DNA of 64,000 nucleotides from Hormoscilla sp. GM7CHS1pb (GTDB lineage Bacteria > Cyanobacteriota > Cyanobacteriia > Cyanobacteriales > Desertifilaceae): contig JACONN010000002.1 in NCBI GenBank assembly GCA_014323675.1, positions 310,001 through 374,000 of the forward strand. Direction: 5' to 3'. The position numbers were made by a program, and so were the translations under genes. A model generated the notes under the pieces. It was not told the origin of the DNA. It saw nothing but the letters and a program-made list of their open reading frames with translations, and did not search any database. Positions 1 to 8,536 of this stretch are shown piece by piece. Within the stretch, counting starts at the first letter, position 1, and every line of letters begins with the position of its first letter.

Positions 1-610
1 TGGAATTATTCAGTTTTTCGTACAGTGCTTTGTGATCAATCTTGTCGAAGCATTTGGCGATATCTGCATCTAGCACCCATTTTGGTTTTAGTTTAATGCT
101 ACCGAATATCGCTGCTATGGCATCGTGACATCCTCTCGGGCGTCTAAACCCATAGGAATTCTCCTCAAATATCGCTTCCCATTCAGGCTCTAGTGCTATT
201 TTGACTAATCCCTGTAGGGCTCTGTCGTATATCGTGGGTATTCCCAATGGTCGCTTTTCCTCTCTTCCGGGCTTAGGTATCCATACTCGTCTGGTTGGCT
301 TAACCTTCTTCCCATCTTTAACCCTAAGCTGTCTTACCAGTGGCTGCCTTTCGGAGGGCTTAAGCGCAACTGCGCCGTCTACACCTGCCGTTTTCTTTCC
401 CTGGTTTTGTTGGGTTACCTGCCTTACCGCAATCATTTTTGCGGACCATGACCTCGTGAGCAATCCCTGGAGTTTACGTACTAGCTGTTTGTTTCCACGT
501 TGAGCCGCTCTGTAGATACGTTTTTGAATCTTAAATACGTTCCGTTCTAGCTTACGCCATGGGACCGCATTCCAGTCATATACTTTCCTTGCGGATGTAC
601 ACCGTGACAT
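1..610 (-). CDS. ltrA: Group II intron reverse transcriptase/maturase, N-terminal part
   Basis: Reading from an ATG at 610 towards base 1 gives an uninterrupted LtrA-type reverse transcriptase start (MSRCTSARKVYDWNAVPWRK). It contains the RT-0/1/2 blocks seen in group II intron proteins, such as AGVDG, RRVWIPKPG, RPLGIPTIYDRALQ and YGFRRPRGCHDA, and reaches block 3 (WVLDADIAKCFDKIDH) before the window ends. The YADD box, maturase domain and any endonuclease domain are not visible. It is closely similar to the protein encoded at 11011-13800 but here lacks the inner intron that splits that copy at the corresponding KLNN codons. In the family the protein assists splicing of its host intron and copies it during retrohoming. 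No frame break is seen in this part. Confidence 0.88.
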   Translation of the reverse strand, partial: MSRCTSARKVYDWNAVPWRKLERNVFKIQKRIYRAAQRGNKQLVRKLQGLLTRSWSAKMIAVRQVTQQNQGKKTAGVDGAVALKPSERQPLVRQLRVKDGKKVKPTRRVWIPKPGREEKRPLGIPTIYDRALQGLVKIALEPEWEAIFEENSYGFRRPRGCHDAIAAIFGSIKLKPKWVLDADIAKCFDKIDHKALYEKLNNS

Positions 611-1341
611 ATTAAATCCTACTAACTTCTACATTTTGGTTAATCGTGAGGGCGTCAGCCTATCCTATCCGTTACAGATAGGCATGCTTCTCCACTCAAT
701 CTCTCCCAGTTGTGACCTGCTAATGATTTCGCAGATGTTACGCCTTTGGTGGTTACTCAGCAATCGACCTCACTGAGAGTACATCAACTGGTTTACTTCG
801 TTCCTATAGATGATTGCTTGCGACCTTAGAAGGTGGTTGTACGCCGGGTTTATTGTCAGTGCTAATTGGTCAGTCAACAACCTGCCAATGACCTATATCC
901 TTTCCCCTTTTGGGCCAGTGTGTAAGCCTTATTCCACTGGTTTATATTTACGACGCTTGCACCACTTCGCTTCATGCTCCTCATAGTCACTTGCTCGACG
1001 TTGACCAGTTCAGGCTACCAGTCATTAACGCCAAATCACCCCGCTTTACGGATTGATGCCATCGCGTCCGGGAGCACCCACCCGGTCGTGTCGCTCCCGC
1101 GCACGACATGGGTGGGTGTCTCCGGACGCGAAGCTACCGTAGGGGTGATGCTTTTACCCCTGCACTTGGGGAGAAGGACTTGCACCTTCATCATCTCTGG
1201 GTTTCACCGATTCCCATTGGTGTCTCCTCCGGTGTTCGGTTTTACCCTATAAGTTGTCAGGACTCATGTAATCCTGCTAGTGCTCCCGGTTCTACATCTT
1301 GTAACAAGTCATTATGAACCTTTACACTAAACGAATCGCAC
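1..1341 (-). mobile_element. Group II intron, 5' part (copy A), continues beyond window
   Basis: On the minus strand the intron begins at 1341 with the consensus GTGCG, followed by about 730 nt of RNA domain I-IV sequence and then the intron-encoded reverse transcriptase. The sequence aligns along its whole visible length with the complete intron at 10410-13803, including the GTGCGATTCGTTTA start. The 5' exon ends in ...CATATTTAATA, similar to ...TATTATTAGTA at the other copy, as expected if both use related IBS/EBS pairing. Domains V and VI lie outside the window. Confidence 0.88.
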
Positions 1342-1447
1342 TATTAAATATGTAATAACATTTAGGCAAATCTTTCTGGACGTCGTGGATTGACCATCCA
1401 GAGCGAGCCAGCGCGAGTTGCGTTCGCGCAGCGAGGCTAATCAGAGA

Positions 1448-2638
1448 TTAGAAAGTCTCAGACTTAACGCAGTTGAGCATCCGCAGAGTCGATGCTGCGG
1501 CGTAGTTGCGCCTCGCATACTCGTCCGGGACAAAGCGAGATCCTATTTCATTCAGCGGCGAGGCCACAGAGCAATAGGAGGACATTTGAGAGATCGCTCC
1601 CTCTGCCCAGTGATTGCTAGTATCCGAGAAGTTAGTAGCGGGCCGTTTGGCGGTCAGCTGTCGAGGCAGTCCGCTTATACCCTTGGCAAACTCAGCCGCT
1701 CGCCGTTGTACGGCGATCAGTTCCGCTCGCGTCACGGGTTGTGCCGGGCGGAAAGTCCCGTCGGTGTAACCACTGATGATGTTATTATCTTTCGCCCATT
1801 GAATCTTCGCCGCACTCCAGCGTGAAGTCTCGACATCAGGATAAGCGCTCGATGAAGCTTGAGTGGGAATGTTGATGTTGGCACCTGGTAGTTCAGTCAG
1901 AGATTCCCAGATCATCGACACCAGTTGCTCGCGAGTTAAAGCTACTTGGGGGCGGAAGGTATTGTCTTCGGGGAAACCAGAAATGAATCCCAGGTCAACG
2001 GCGGCGTTAATTTCATCGAAATAGATGTCATTGGCGATGTCACCGAAGCTTGGAATCCCCAGATCTACCTCGCCGTTGGCGATCGCCTGAGGGTCGAGGT
2101 TATTGGTGAAATAGATGTGACCCAGCTCCTGACCATTGTAGGTCCTTTTGCTAAAGCGCCAACCTGGATTGAGTTCAATTTTGACAAAATCTTTTTTGAC
2201 GCCGTTGGTGCGACCAATTTCCAGTTCTGGGGCATTGCGGTCATCCGGGACTCCCAGGAGTACCAGATCCCCGTTCCGTTCGACGACGCGGAGGCTGTAT
2301 TTCAATGCCATGTCTTGACCTGCTGCCCGGATGGAGAAGCCATTACTGTCCACCGCGCGGGAGCAAATCCCTGTGAAGTCAAAGTTTAGCAGTAATAGCT
2401 CTACAAGGGTTGTCCCGTCAGTTTGTGGAGTTTCGCTCCAGCAAGCACGTTGGTTAGATTTTTGTTCCAGCACGAACAGTTGATAACCAATAGTACCACG
2501 AGGTGCGGCCACTGCGATCAAGTTTTCTTGAGCGACTTCCCGTTGGCCAAAAGTTGCAGCGACAGATGGAGCGATTACAGTAACTGCCGATAGGGTGGCA
2601 GCGGTCAGAGCAGCAATGGGATAAGAAGAGATTTTCAT
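1448..2638 (-). CDS. SLH-domain, DUF3747-type surface protein
   Basis: The 396-residue protein has a typical signal peptide (MKISSYPIAALTAATLSAVTV...SVAA). The N-terminal half resembles the cyanobacterial DUF3747 family (FGQREV, followed by a YQLFVLEQ / CW segment). The C-terminal half has S-layer-homology motifs: DIYFDEINAAVDLGFISGFP (residues ~205-225), AYPDVETSRW...NNIISGYTDGTFRP with TRAELIA (~270-320), and a weaker third copy, FSDTSNHWAEGAI (~347-360). SLH domains anchor exported proteins to cell-wall polysaccharide, so an outer-envelope location is inferred. The gene stands alone; the intron copy A starts about 100 bp downstream of its stop. No frame damage is visible. Confidence 0.85.
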   Translation of the reverse strand: MKISSYPIAALTAATLSAVTVIAPSVAATFGQREVAQENLIAVAAPRGTIGYQLFVLEQKSNQRACWSETPQTDGTTLVELLLLNFDFTGICSRAVDSNGFSIRAAGQDMALKYSLRVVERNGDLVLLGVPDDRNAPELEIGRTNGVKKDFVKIELNPGWRFSKRTYNGQELGHIYFTNNLDPQAIANGEVDLGIPSFGDIANDIYFDEINAAVDLGFISGFPEDNTFRPQVALTREQLVSMIWESLTELPGANINIPTQASSSAYPDVETSRWSAAKIQWAKDNNIISGYTDGTFRPAQPVTRAELIAVQRRAAEFAKGISGLPRQLTAKRPATNFSDTSNHWAEGAISQMSSYCSVASPLNEIGSRFVPDEYARRNYAAASTLRMLNCVKSETF

Positions 2639-3244
2639 TGTTTTACAGTTGCTAGGTTTGATGTTTAAGCTTTAGGTTTTTCAGGCTAATTCAACAATAA
2701 CTGTTCGAGGTTTTCCGAGCTCATATGCTTTCAGAATGCTGTTGCCTGAAAATTATTGACGGACTAACTAGAAGTTCTTGATTGCTTTTTGGGGTTGTGC
2801 CACCCGCTCCCTATGTCTTTATTGTTGTTCAGGTATGTTCAACTCTGGTACTCCTGTTCCAGTTACCGCCGGAACCCGTGCATGGTCCGGCTACAGATAC
2901 AAAGCCCGGCCAATTACGAGATCTCTGGGTTTGGGAGTAGGGAGTGGGGAGTGGGGAGAAAGTCCTCTTTTGGTAAGGGTTTGGCTGTACTGGCGGGTGC
3001 CAGTTAATTGCCCCACAGTATCTTAAAAAGGGTTCTATGCTCCTGGGGGGGATCGCCCGCTACTGGAGACAGGATAAATAGGCGGTCAGGGTCTTCTCTA
3101 TCCGCCTATCGGCGAGGTTTGAGCGTGAGCTGCTGTTGTTTCTGCCAACTGTCATCCTCTACATGGGTATAGCAACGGCAGATCCTGCCAGTACTGGGCG
3201 ATGCTCGCCCAACCCACTCCCGCCACCCTATAGCAGAGATATCT
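2639..3244. other. Intergenic DNA with a dispersed repeat
   Basis: I see no convincing gene here. Around 2868-2912 there is a segment (GAACCC ... CCGGCTACAG ... ACAAAGCCC) that recurs near 35119-35160 with the same spacing, so it is a dispersed repeat. Short G-rich tandem copies of GGGAGT / GGGGAGT lie at 2935-2960. Confidence 0.5.
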
Positions 3245-3298
3245 CTAGTGACTACTCACAACCAATATGATAGCAGCGCCGATTAACAATCGGTCCAT
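3245..3298 (-). CDS. 17-residue hydrophobic small ORF behind duplicated leader
   Basis: The ATG at 3298 follows AAGGAG by ten bases and opens a 17-residue peptide, MDRLLIGAAIILVVSSH, ending in TAG at 3245. The middle (LLIGAAIILVV) is hydrophobic enough for a short membrane helix. The 5' leader (3307-3424) is a near copy of the leader in front of the sigma-like gene at 5419-6146, and it supplies the ribosome binding site. That makes expression plausible, but the peptide matches no family I recognise. It could equally be a random ORF left after the downstream gene of this leader copy was lost. Confidence 0.4.
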   Translation of the reverse strand: MDRLLIGAAIILVVSSH

Positions 3299-3306
3299 AG
3301 CGTTGA

Positions 3307-3424
3307 GTCTCCTTGGTTTTTTGTGATAAGTAAAACTTATATATACACCCAATCAAGGCTTTCAGCCTTTTTTATTGTCCTAAATTGTATCTCAGTATAC
3401 AATTTACACTATAAACCCAGGAGA
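3307..3424 (-). promoter_or_regulatory. Structured 5' leader, copy A
   Basis: About 118 bp are shared with 6154-6270. Read on the minus strand, both copies contain an AAATTGTAT-N6-ATACAATTT inverted repeat, a small hairpin (AAGGCT-gaa-AGCCTT here), TATATATAAGT with an ATAAGT-TTT-ACTTAT inverted repeat, and then AAGGAG. The hairpin sequence differs from the other copy but stays paired, which suggests a conserved RNA or operator element. Confidence 0.55.
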
Positions 3425-3680
3425 GCGCTTCTGTTTTTGTCAAAATTGCTTTATAATCAAGATAAGTAGTGTCGCCCACCGATAAAATCACAGGTAGCGT
3501 GGTACATTCTTGAGTAATTCTTTCTCTGTGAGGCTGTTACAGCATTCTCTTTCTTCCTCTACCTCCATAACCCACAGAAGTGACCCTCTGATCCAGGCCA
3601 TGAAATGCTCCTATGCTAGATGGAGTAAACGTTTCAGAAGTTAGCAGAAAAAGTCAGCTTTTGGAAGGGGGGTTGGGGGG
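3425..3680. other. Intergenic DNA upstream of the ISKra4-type element
   Basis: No gene, RNA or repeat recognised in this stretch. It ends in the target copy ATCGGCAAC at 3681-3689. Confidence 0.4.
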
Positions 3681-3787
3681 ATCGGCAACGGGTGCATCCC
3701 AGTTTCGCCATGAGTATAAATGCTTAGTCGAACTGGTTCCGAGATGGTGTTAAGCTGAGACAGTCGGTAAACGCTCCCTCTAAAACT

Positions 3788-4006
3788 ATGAATCCTGAAA
3801 ATTTAGCTCAAATTAAAACCTATGCTTTGGGAATAGCCGCCTTGTTGTATGAGGAGGCCCAAGGGACTGTTCCAGAGCAATTGAAAACACTCTCAGGACT
3901 CGAAGCTACAGTCCGTGGGCAGTTGCTTCAATACGTCAGTCCAGAGATTGCCCTTTTTTTATCGAAAGCACCAGTGGCACCACCGCAGGGCGAACCCGAA
4001 TTTTAA
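3788..4006 (+). CDS. ISKra4-type transposase, upstream frame
   Basis: A 72-residue frame (MNPENLAQIKTYALGIAALL...) just inside the left end of the element. It corresponds to the N-terminal segment of ISKra4-type transposases. It ends in GAA TTT TAA, and the main transposase frame is open across this point in the -1 phase (ATT TTA AAC). Some ISKra4 members are known to join two frames by ribosomal frameshifting. The overlap here is compatible with that, but the sequence alone does not show which slip is used; a one-base sequencing error would look the same. Confidence 0.7.
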   Translation: MNPENLAQIKTYALGIAALLYEEAQGTVPEQLKTLSGLEATVRGQLLQYVSPEIALFLSKAPVAPPQGEPEF

Positions 4007-4014
4007 ACAGCATT

Positions 4015-5073
4015 TTGGGCGAGCTCCTCATCACGGAGAAGCAAGCGACTTATTTTGATGTGAGAGCCTATAGCCAGTGGAGTCCCTATCTGGAAAAATG
4101 TTGCTTGTTACTGAGTGCGAACTCTTCTTATGAGCACGCCGAGGAAGATATTAAGCAGCTCACGGGGATGAGCGTTTCCCGGGGAACTCAGCAACGACTG
4201 GTGCAACGTTATGAGTTTGAATTACTGACAGTTAAAGAAGCCGTTTCCTCAACGAGCGCTCAAGAACCGAAACTGCCCCTTCAGGAGTTTGAGTTGCCCA
4301 CAGCTAAAGAAGCCGTTTCCTCAACGGGCCCTCAAGGACCGAAACTGCCCCCTCAGGAGTTTGAGTTGCCGACGGCTAAAAAAGCTGTTTCCGAAATCAG
4401 CCCTCAAGAACCGAAAGTGCTCGCCCATGAGTTGAAGTTGCCGACTGTCAAGGAAGTTGTTGAGGAAATGAGCATTGATGGGGGGAAAGTACGCTTACGG
4501 ACCCCGCAAGGGAGACCCTGTGAGTGGCGCGATTACAAGGGCGTTAATCTACATGACCTCGGGGTAGCGGCCTTCTTTCGGGACAATGCAGGACTGGTCA
4601 AATGGGTCAACCAGCAGCCCTTGGCGAATCCACTTGTGAGTATCGGAGACGGTCATGATGGCGTTTGGAATTTGTTTGCCGAGATTGGCCCAACCATCTT
4701 CCGTCTGGAAATCCTCGATTGGTATCACTTGATGGAAAACCTCGAGAAAGTCGGTGGGTCCAGATCTAGACTGGCACGAGTGAAAGCTCTCCTATGGTCA
4801 GGCAAGGTAGATGCAGCCCTCAAAGAATTTGACGACTGGGAGCATCCACGGGTTGATAACTTCAGGGCCTATGTTACTAAGCATCGTCACCGCATTGTGA
4901 ACTATGGCTATTACCAAGCCGAGGGAATTTCAATCGGTTCGGGAGAGGTGGAATCAACGATTAAGCAGGTTGCGGCACGGGTGAAGCTCTCAGGAGCGCA
5001 GTGGAAAGCTGCCAATGTTCCCCAAGTTCTGCGGCATCGCTGCGCTTATCTCAATGGAGTATTCTCAAGGTGA
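4015..5073 (+). CDS. ISKra4-family DDE transposase
   Basis: The 352-residue frame carries the conserved catalytic blocks: SIDGGKVRLRTPQGR (first Asp), VSIGDGHDGVWNLF and RLEILDWYHLMENL (second Asp region), and SIGSGEVESTIKQVAARVK (Glu). It catalyses movement of the surrounding element. The TTG at 4015 is only the first usable start in this frame; the frame is open further upstream into the 3788-4006 ORF. Residues ~66-150 hold about four tandem copies of a 24-residue unit (EFELPTAKEAVSST-like, 72 bp each), which lengthen the linker between the N-terminal part and the catalytic core. Confidence 0.88.
   Translation: MGELLITEKQATYFDVRAYSQWSPYLEKCCLLLSANSSYEHAEEDIKQLTGMSVSRGTQQRLVQRYEFELLTVKEAVSSTSAQEPKLPLQEFELPTAKEAVSSTGPQGPKLPPQEFELPTAKKAVSEISPQEPKVLAHELKLPTVKEVVEEMSIDGGKVRLRTPQGRPCEWRDYKGVNLHDLGVAAFFRDNAGLVKWVNQQPLANPLVSIGDGHDGVWNLFAEIGPTIFRLEILDWYHLMENLEKVGGSRSRLARVKALLWSGKVDAALKEFDDWEHPRVDNFRAYVTKHRHRIVNYGYYQAEGISIGSGEVESTIKQVAARVKLSGAQWKAANVPQVLRHRCAYLNGVFSR
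4208..4470 (+). repeat. 72-bp tandem repeats inside the transposase
   Basis: Three clear copies and one degenerate copy of a 72-bp unit encoding 24 residues (EFELPTAKEAVSST.PQ.PKLP.Q). The period is a multiple of three and the frame is kept. Divergence rises towards the 3' copy. Confidence 0.75.
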
Positions 5074-5418
5074 GTCAATCTTGACATTCTCATCATCTCG
5101 TGGTCTGTCAAGATAAAATTGACGAATTTTACGGAGATAACCGCTTCCGAGCCTTCCCTTCTCTTATCCGTCATCATTTCCTTGACAGACCAAGGGTCTA
5201 TTAGTGACAGTTTAACAATGAAGTATTTTTGCTCATTGCCAAATTGGGATGCACCCATCGGCAACTAGGTTATGAGCAGACAAGGGGTTATACCAACCGT
5301 ATCATATTTAAATCAAAATGATATAAATATGATTAAAAATTTACTCTCCACATCACAACAATCTGTCAGGATAGTAATTGTCATTCCCTAAAAATGGTCC
5401 AGATATAATCAACAATCC

Positions 5419-6146
5419 TTAATCAGATTGCAAATAAATCTCCCGAATATCAGCAGGCAAGGCATCCTCTAGCAGTTGATAACCATGAAGAAGTTGCATT
5501 TTAACAGTAGCTGGAGAAACCATCTCTCCTTCTGCTTGCAGATAGGCAGCGATCCGGGTTTCGCTCCAGCGGAACGTCTGAGCCATCAAAATTATTAACC
5601 GCATCACTGGCGGCACTTGCTCTAATGCCTGCTCAATATAACACCACAGAGGCGGCGAGGCTCCTTCCAGGGAATAATAGATGGACTCAACTGGGGCAGA
5701 TCGACGCGGTTAATACAGATAGCTGTGATGTCGATCAGCCAATTTTGTAGGGTTAAAGTCTCTTCCGAGCTGTGGGCGACGATAGGAGCGCTAGCCTGTA
5801 GTAAGTTACTGTCAGCGTCATGGTGCCAGAGGTCACTTTTTTGCGGTGTTACCACCCTCAAATCAAATATTCTATCTGGTCTGACATGCCGCAAATCCAA
5901 GCCACGCAGTTCATAGTAAATATGACGCCAGGTAAGGGCAAATAGATAGTCTGCCTGCACTGGCGATCGCGCCGATTGACTAATCAATGTATAAACAATC
6001 GGATAGTAGCGACAGAAAATTGCCGTGAAGTACCGACCCCATTCCGGATGAAGCTGAAACAAAGTCAGCAATTGGCGATCGCTGTGATGAAACAGCGACT
6101 TGACAATTGTGTGATTGCATTCATTAAACTGAGGCAGTTGCATCAT
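5419..6146 (-). CDS. Sigma-70-like (ECF-type) protein, one frameshift
   Basis: Two abutting minus-strand frames (6146-5622 and 5616-5419) form one protein of about 242 residues. The N-terminal part (PQFNECNHTIVKSLFHHSDRQLL... ARSPVQADYLFALTWRHIYYEL) and the C-terminal part (PPVMRLIILMAQTFRWSETRIAAYLQAEGEMVSPATVK) match a family of cyanobacterial proteins usually described as small sigma-70-like factors, the C-terminus being a region-4-like helix-turn-helix. The break is in the C4 run at 5693-5696 (minus strand CCCC); one extra C restores ESIYYSLEGASPPLWCYIEQALEQ. It probably regulates transcription, but its target is unknown. It is preceded by the structured leader at 6154-6270. Confidence 0.6.
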
Positions 6147-6153
6147 TACGGGT

Positions 6154-6270
6154 CTCCTTGGGTTTTTATGATAAGTAAAACTTATATATACGCCAAATAA
6201 AGCTAAAGCTTTTTTATTCTCCTAAATTGTATCTCGGTATACAATTTACACTATAAACCCAGGAGATCCA
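6154..6270 (-). promoter_or_regulatory. Structured 5' leader, copy B, of the sigma-like gene
   Basis: Near-duplicate of 3307-3424. Read on the minus strand it has AAATTGTAT-N6-ATACAATTT, a hairpin AAAGCT-tt-AGCTTT (a compensatory change relative to copy A), ATAAGT-TTT-ACTTAT, and then AAGGAG seven bases before the ATG at 6146. Confidence 0.6.
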
Positions 6271-6360
6271 TCATTACTTACTTTCCTTAAATTGTACCTT
6301 GTTATTATAACAACTAAAACAACCGATCATGTACAAGAGGATAAATCACAACTGACAGGA

Positions 6361-7682
6361 TTAAGTAAGCATCTGAAGATACTCGCGAATGATATCGCGA
6401 TCTTTAGGTTGACGCAATTTCTGTAACGCCTTAATTTCAATTTTACGCACTCGTTCTCTTGACAGATCTAAAGCGCGTCCAACTGCCGACAAAGAGTAAG
6501 GATGACCATCTCCCAAACCAAACCGCATCTGAATTACATCCCGTTCGCGACGGGTTAAATCTGCCAGCAGTTTCTGCAAGTCCTGGTATAATGCTTCTTG
6601 CATCAACTGCTCCTCTGGAGACACGCTATCGGTTTCCAGCAAGTCACCCAGATCCGTGTCCTTTTCCTTACCGACTTGAGTTTCTAAGGAAACAGAACGC
6701 GGCACTCGTAAGAGGACATCCCGCACTTGAGATGGAGTCATATCCAGTTTAATGGCGATATCTTCAATTGTAGGAGTGCGACCTTTTTCCTGAGCTAATT
6801 CGTGCTGTGCCTTTTTGATTTTGTTCAGCTTTTCCGTAATGTGAACTGGCAGGCGAATCGTGCGGCTTTGATTCGCGATCGCCCGGGTAATTTCCTGACG
6901 AATCCACCAGTAGGCATGGGTGCTAAATCGACAACCATTTGTGGGGTCAAATTTTGACACCGCCCGTTCTAACCCCAGAGTTCCTTCTTGGACTAGATCG
7001 AGCAGTTCCAAGCCCTGATTTAGATGTTTTTTGGCAACAGACACTACCAGACGCAGGTTCGCCTCGATTATGTAAGCTTTAGCTTTTATCCCTTCCGCCT
7101 GGATGCGATCGAGTTCTTCGATCTTTAATCGGGCTAACTCTGCCCAGTGTTCCTTACCAGCTCTAATTATTGGCTTGATCTGAGAAACCTTGACACCAGC
7201 ACTTTCCGCCCACCGTTCCAATGCCGGACGATGTCCCAGTTGAGCGAATGGCGATCGCAAACCTCTATCAACTGAACATAATGCCCAATTGGTCCGGACA
7301 TATCCTTGGAAGACTGACGCAGTTCTAACAACTGCATGTAACGCTGGACTTTTTGGGCTAATGATACTTCTTCCTCTCTCTCTAGCAAACCCACCCGACC
7401 AATTTCCTGGAGGTATATACCCACGATGTCGGTAGTGCGACGGTTGGCGATATTCTGTAGCGTTGGGGCAATTTCTTGCTCGACCAGGTCGGCAAAATCT
7501 TCCATTGTTGGTTCCAAATCCTCATCCTGTGTCAAGGGAGACATGTCTTGGGACACAACGGCTGCTGCATCCAGCTGATAGCCTCCAGCAGGCCGAGCAT
7601 CGTCCTCGGCATCGAAGTAGGGTTGATTAGGCGGCGCGATCATTTTCTCAGCTGCTCTAGATAACAAAAAGGTGAGGGACAT
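6361..7682 (-). CDS. sigC: Group 2 sigma factor, SigC-like, one frameshift
   Basis: Two overlapping frames (7682-7167, 7260-6361) make a ~440-residue sigma-70 protein. Region 1.2 (TDIVGIYLQEIGRVGLLEREEEVSLAQ), region 2 (IIEANLRLVVSVAKKH, LELLDLVQEGTLGLERAVSKFDP, RFSTHAYWWIRQEITRAIA), region 3 and region 4 (RRERDVIQMRFGL ... GRALDLSRERVRKIEIKALQKLR) are all present. The long spacer with WAESAGVKVSQIK and the REYLQMLT ending fit SigC-type group 2 factors better than the primary factor. The frame break is an apparent missing T in the AAA/TTT run at 7259-7261; adding it joins YVQLIEV to LRSPFAQLGHRPALERWAE. Group 2 sigma factors are dispensable regulators of stationary-phase and stress genes in cyanobacteria. 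Confidence 0.85.
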
Positions 7683-8036
7683 TCTCCTAAAACAGGGCGA
7701 ATGTAAATGTTGTTTGTCCGGGTAGTCTAGCGGCAGATTCCCACCATCTAACAGACTAGCTACAGATGCTTATAGTTTTTTTACTTACTCTGAAGCTGTT
7801 GACTAGCTCTGCTAAAATCTCTTGGAAAAACTATCAACTCCAAAACCAGAGTAACAATGTTTATCTTAGGGTCATAATTTTGCCAACTTTGCTGACCTGA
7901 TTAGGTTAAGAAAGCGGGTTTATTTGGGGAAAAATGTTTATTAATCCTCGCTCAGATCGAGAGAAACCAGGTTTTCGATCCTAGTTACGTAATTTTCGCG
8001 AACTCCCCATTCTTTATTTAACTGGTTGCCAGATGG

Positions 8037-8117
8037 GGTGTCTCCTGGGATCTCGATGTCTTCTAGGATCGCTGCACTACCCAGAAGACATCGCTTAAGC
8101 ACTACCTAGGAGACACC
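8037..8117. repeat. Nested double palindrome, copy 1
   Basis: Outer arms GGTGTCTCCT (8037-8046) and AGGAGACACC (8108-8117) enclose inner arms GATGTCTTCT (8055-8064) and AGAAGACATC (8083-8092). A GCACTACC motif follows each inner half. The same architecture appears at 27810-27944, and a simpler version at 8309-8350. Confidence 0.8.
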
Positions 8118-8308
8118 GAAGGCTAAATCAGCTTTTGTACAATCACTAAACATTGTCGTAGCTAAGGCGATCTTGTTATTGGCTCGCTTATATAACTAAT
8201 TTAAGTTGCTACCTACAGAACCTCAACGCCCAAATTAGCCCAAATCGCCTAATTTATCCCAAAACGGCATTTTGGCGAATATGGCACAGTCCACTCGAAA
8301 TTTTTTTT

Positions 8309-8350
8309 GATGTTTTGGGAGAGCGCTACTCGCACTACTCCCGAGACATC
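8309..8350. repeat. Palindromic repeat, simple version
   Basis: Arms GATGTTTTGGGAG and CTCCCGAGACATC surround GCGCTACTCGCACTA. The CGCACTAC loop motif and GATGT...ACATC ends relate it to 8037-8117 and 27810-27944. Confidence 0.65.
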
Positions 8351-8536
8351 GAGGATCCATACCACATGCACAATTTTTCTTGCGCTTGCCCTGACTATAG
8401 AGAGTAGTTAGTTAAACCAGAGTGATGCTAGTCACCTTGTGCCCCGTTCGCGATCATTTTCCCAATAACCACAATCAGCTTCCCATCAGTCAATTGACTC
8501 TCCAGCTGCGTCTAGTGCCAGGATATGGTATTATAC

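Larger units (their letters stand above)
3690..5256 (+). mobile_element. Complete ISKra4-family insertion sequence
   Basis: The element begins with GGGTGCATCCCAGTTT at 3690 and ends with its imperfect inverted copy (AAATTGGGATGCACCC) at 5256; similarity continues about 40 bp inward (GCCATGAG / GGCAATGAG). It is flanked by a perfect 9-bp direct repeat ATCGGCAAC (3681-3689 and 5257-5265), a target-site duplication. It carries two consecutive transposase frames. Intact ends plus duplication indicate a recent, probably complete insertion. A solo copy of the left end is found at 16312-16375. Confidence 0.9.
7683..8536. other. Intergenic region with nested palindromes
   Basis: No coding region was recognised between sigC and the intron relic. 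The stretch holds two members of a palindromic repeat family (8037-8117 and 8309-8350, listed separately). The remainder shows no gene, RNA or repeat that I can identify. Confidence 0.5.

Noticed and set aside
7719-7765. tRNA-like sequence (GGTAGTCTAGCGGCAGA) upstream of sigC
   Set aside because: No acceptor stem, anticodon arm or T arm can be formed around it.
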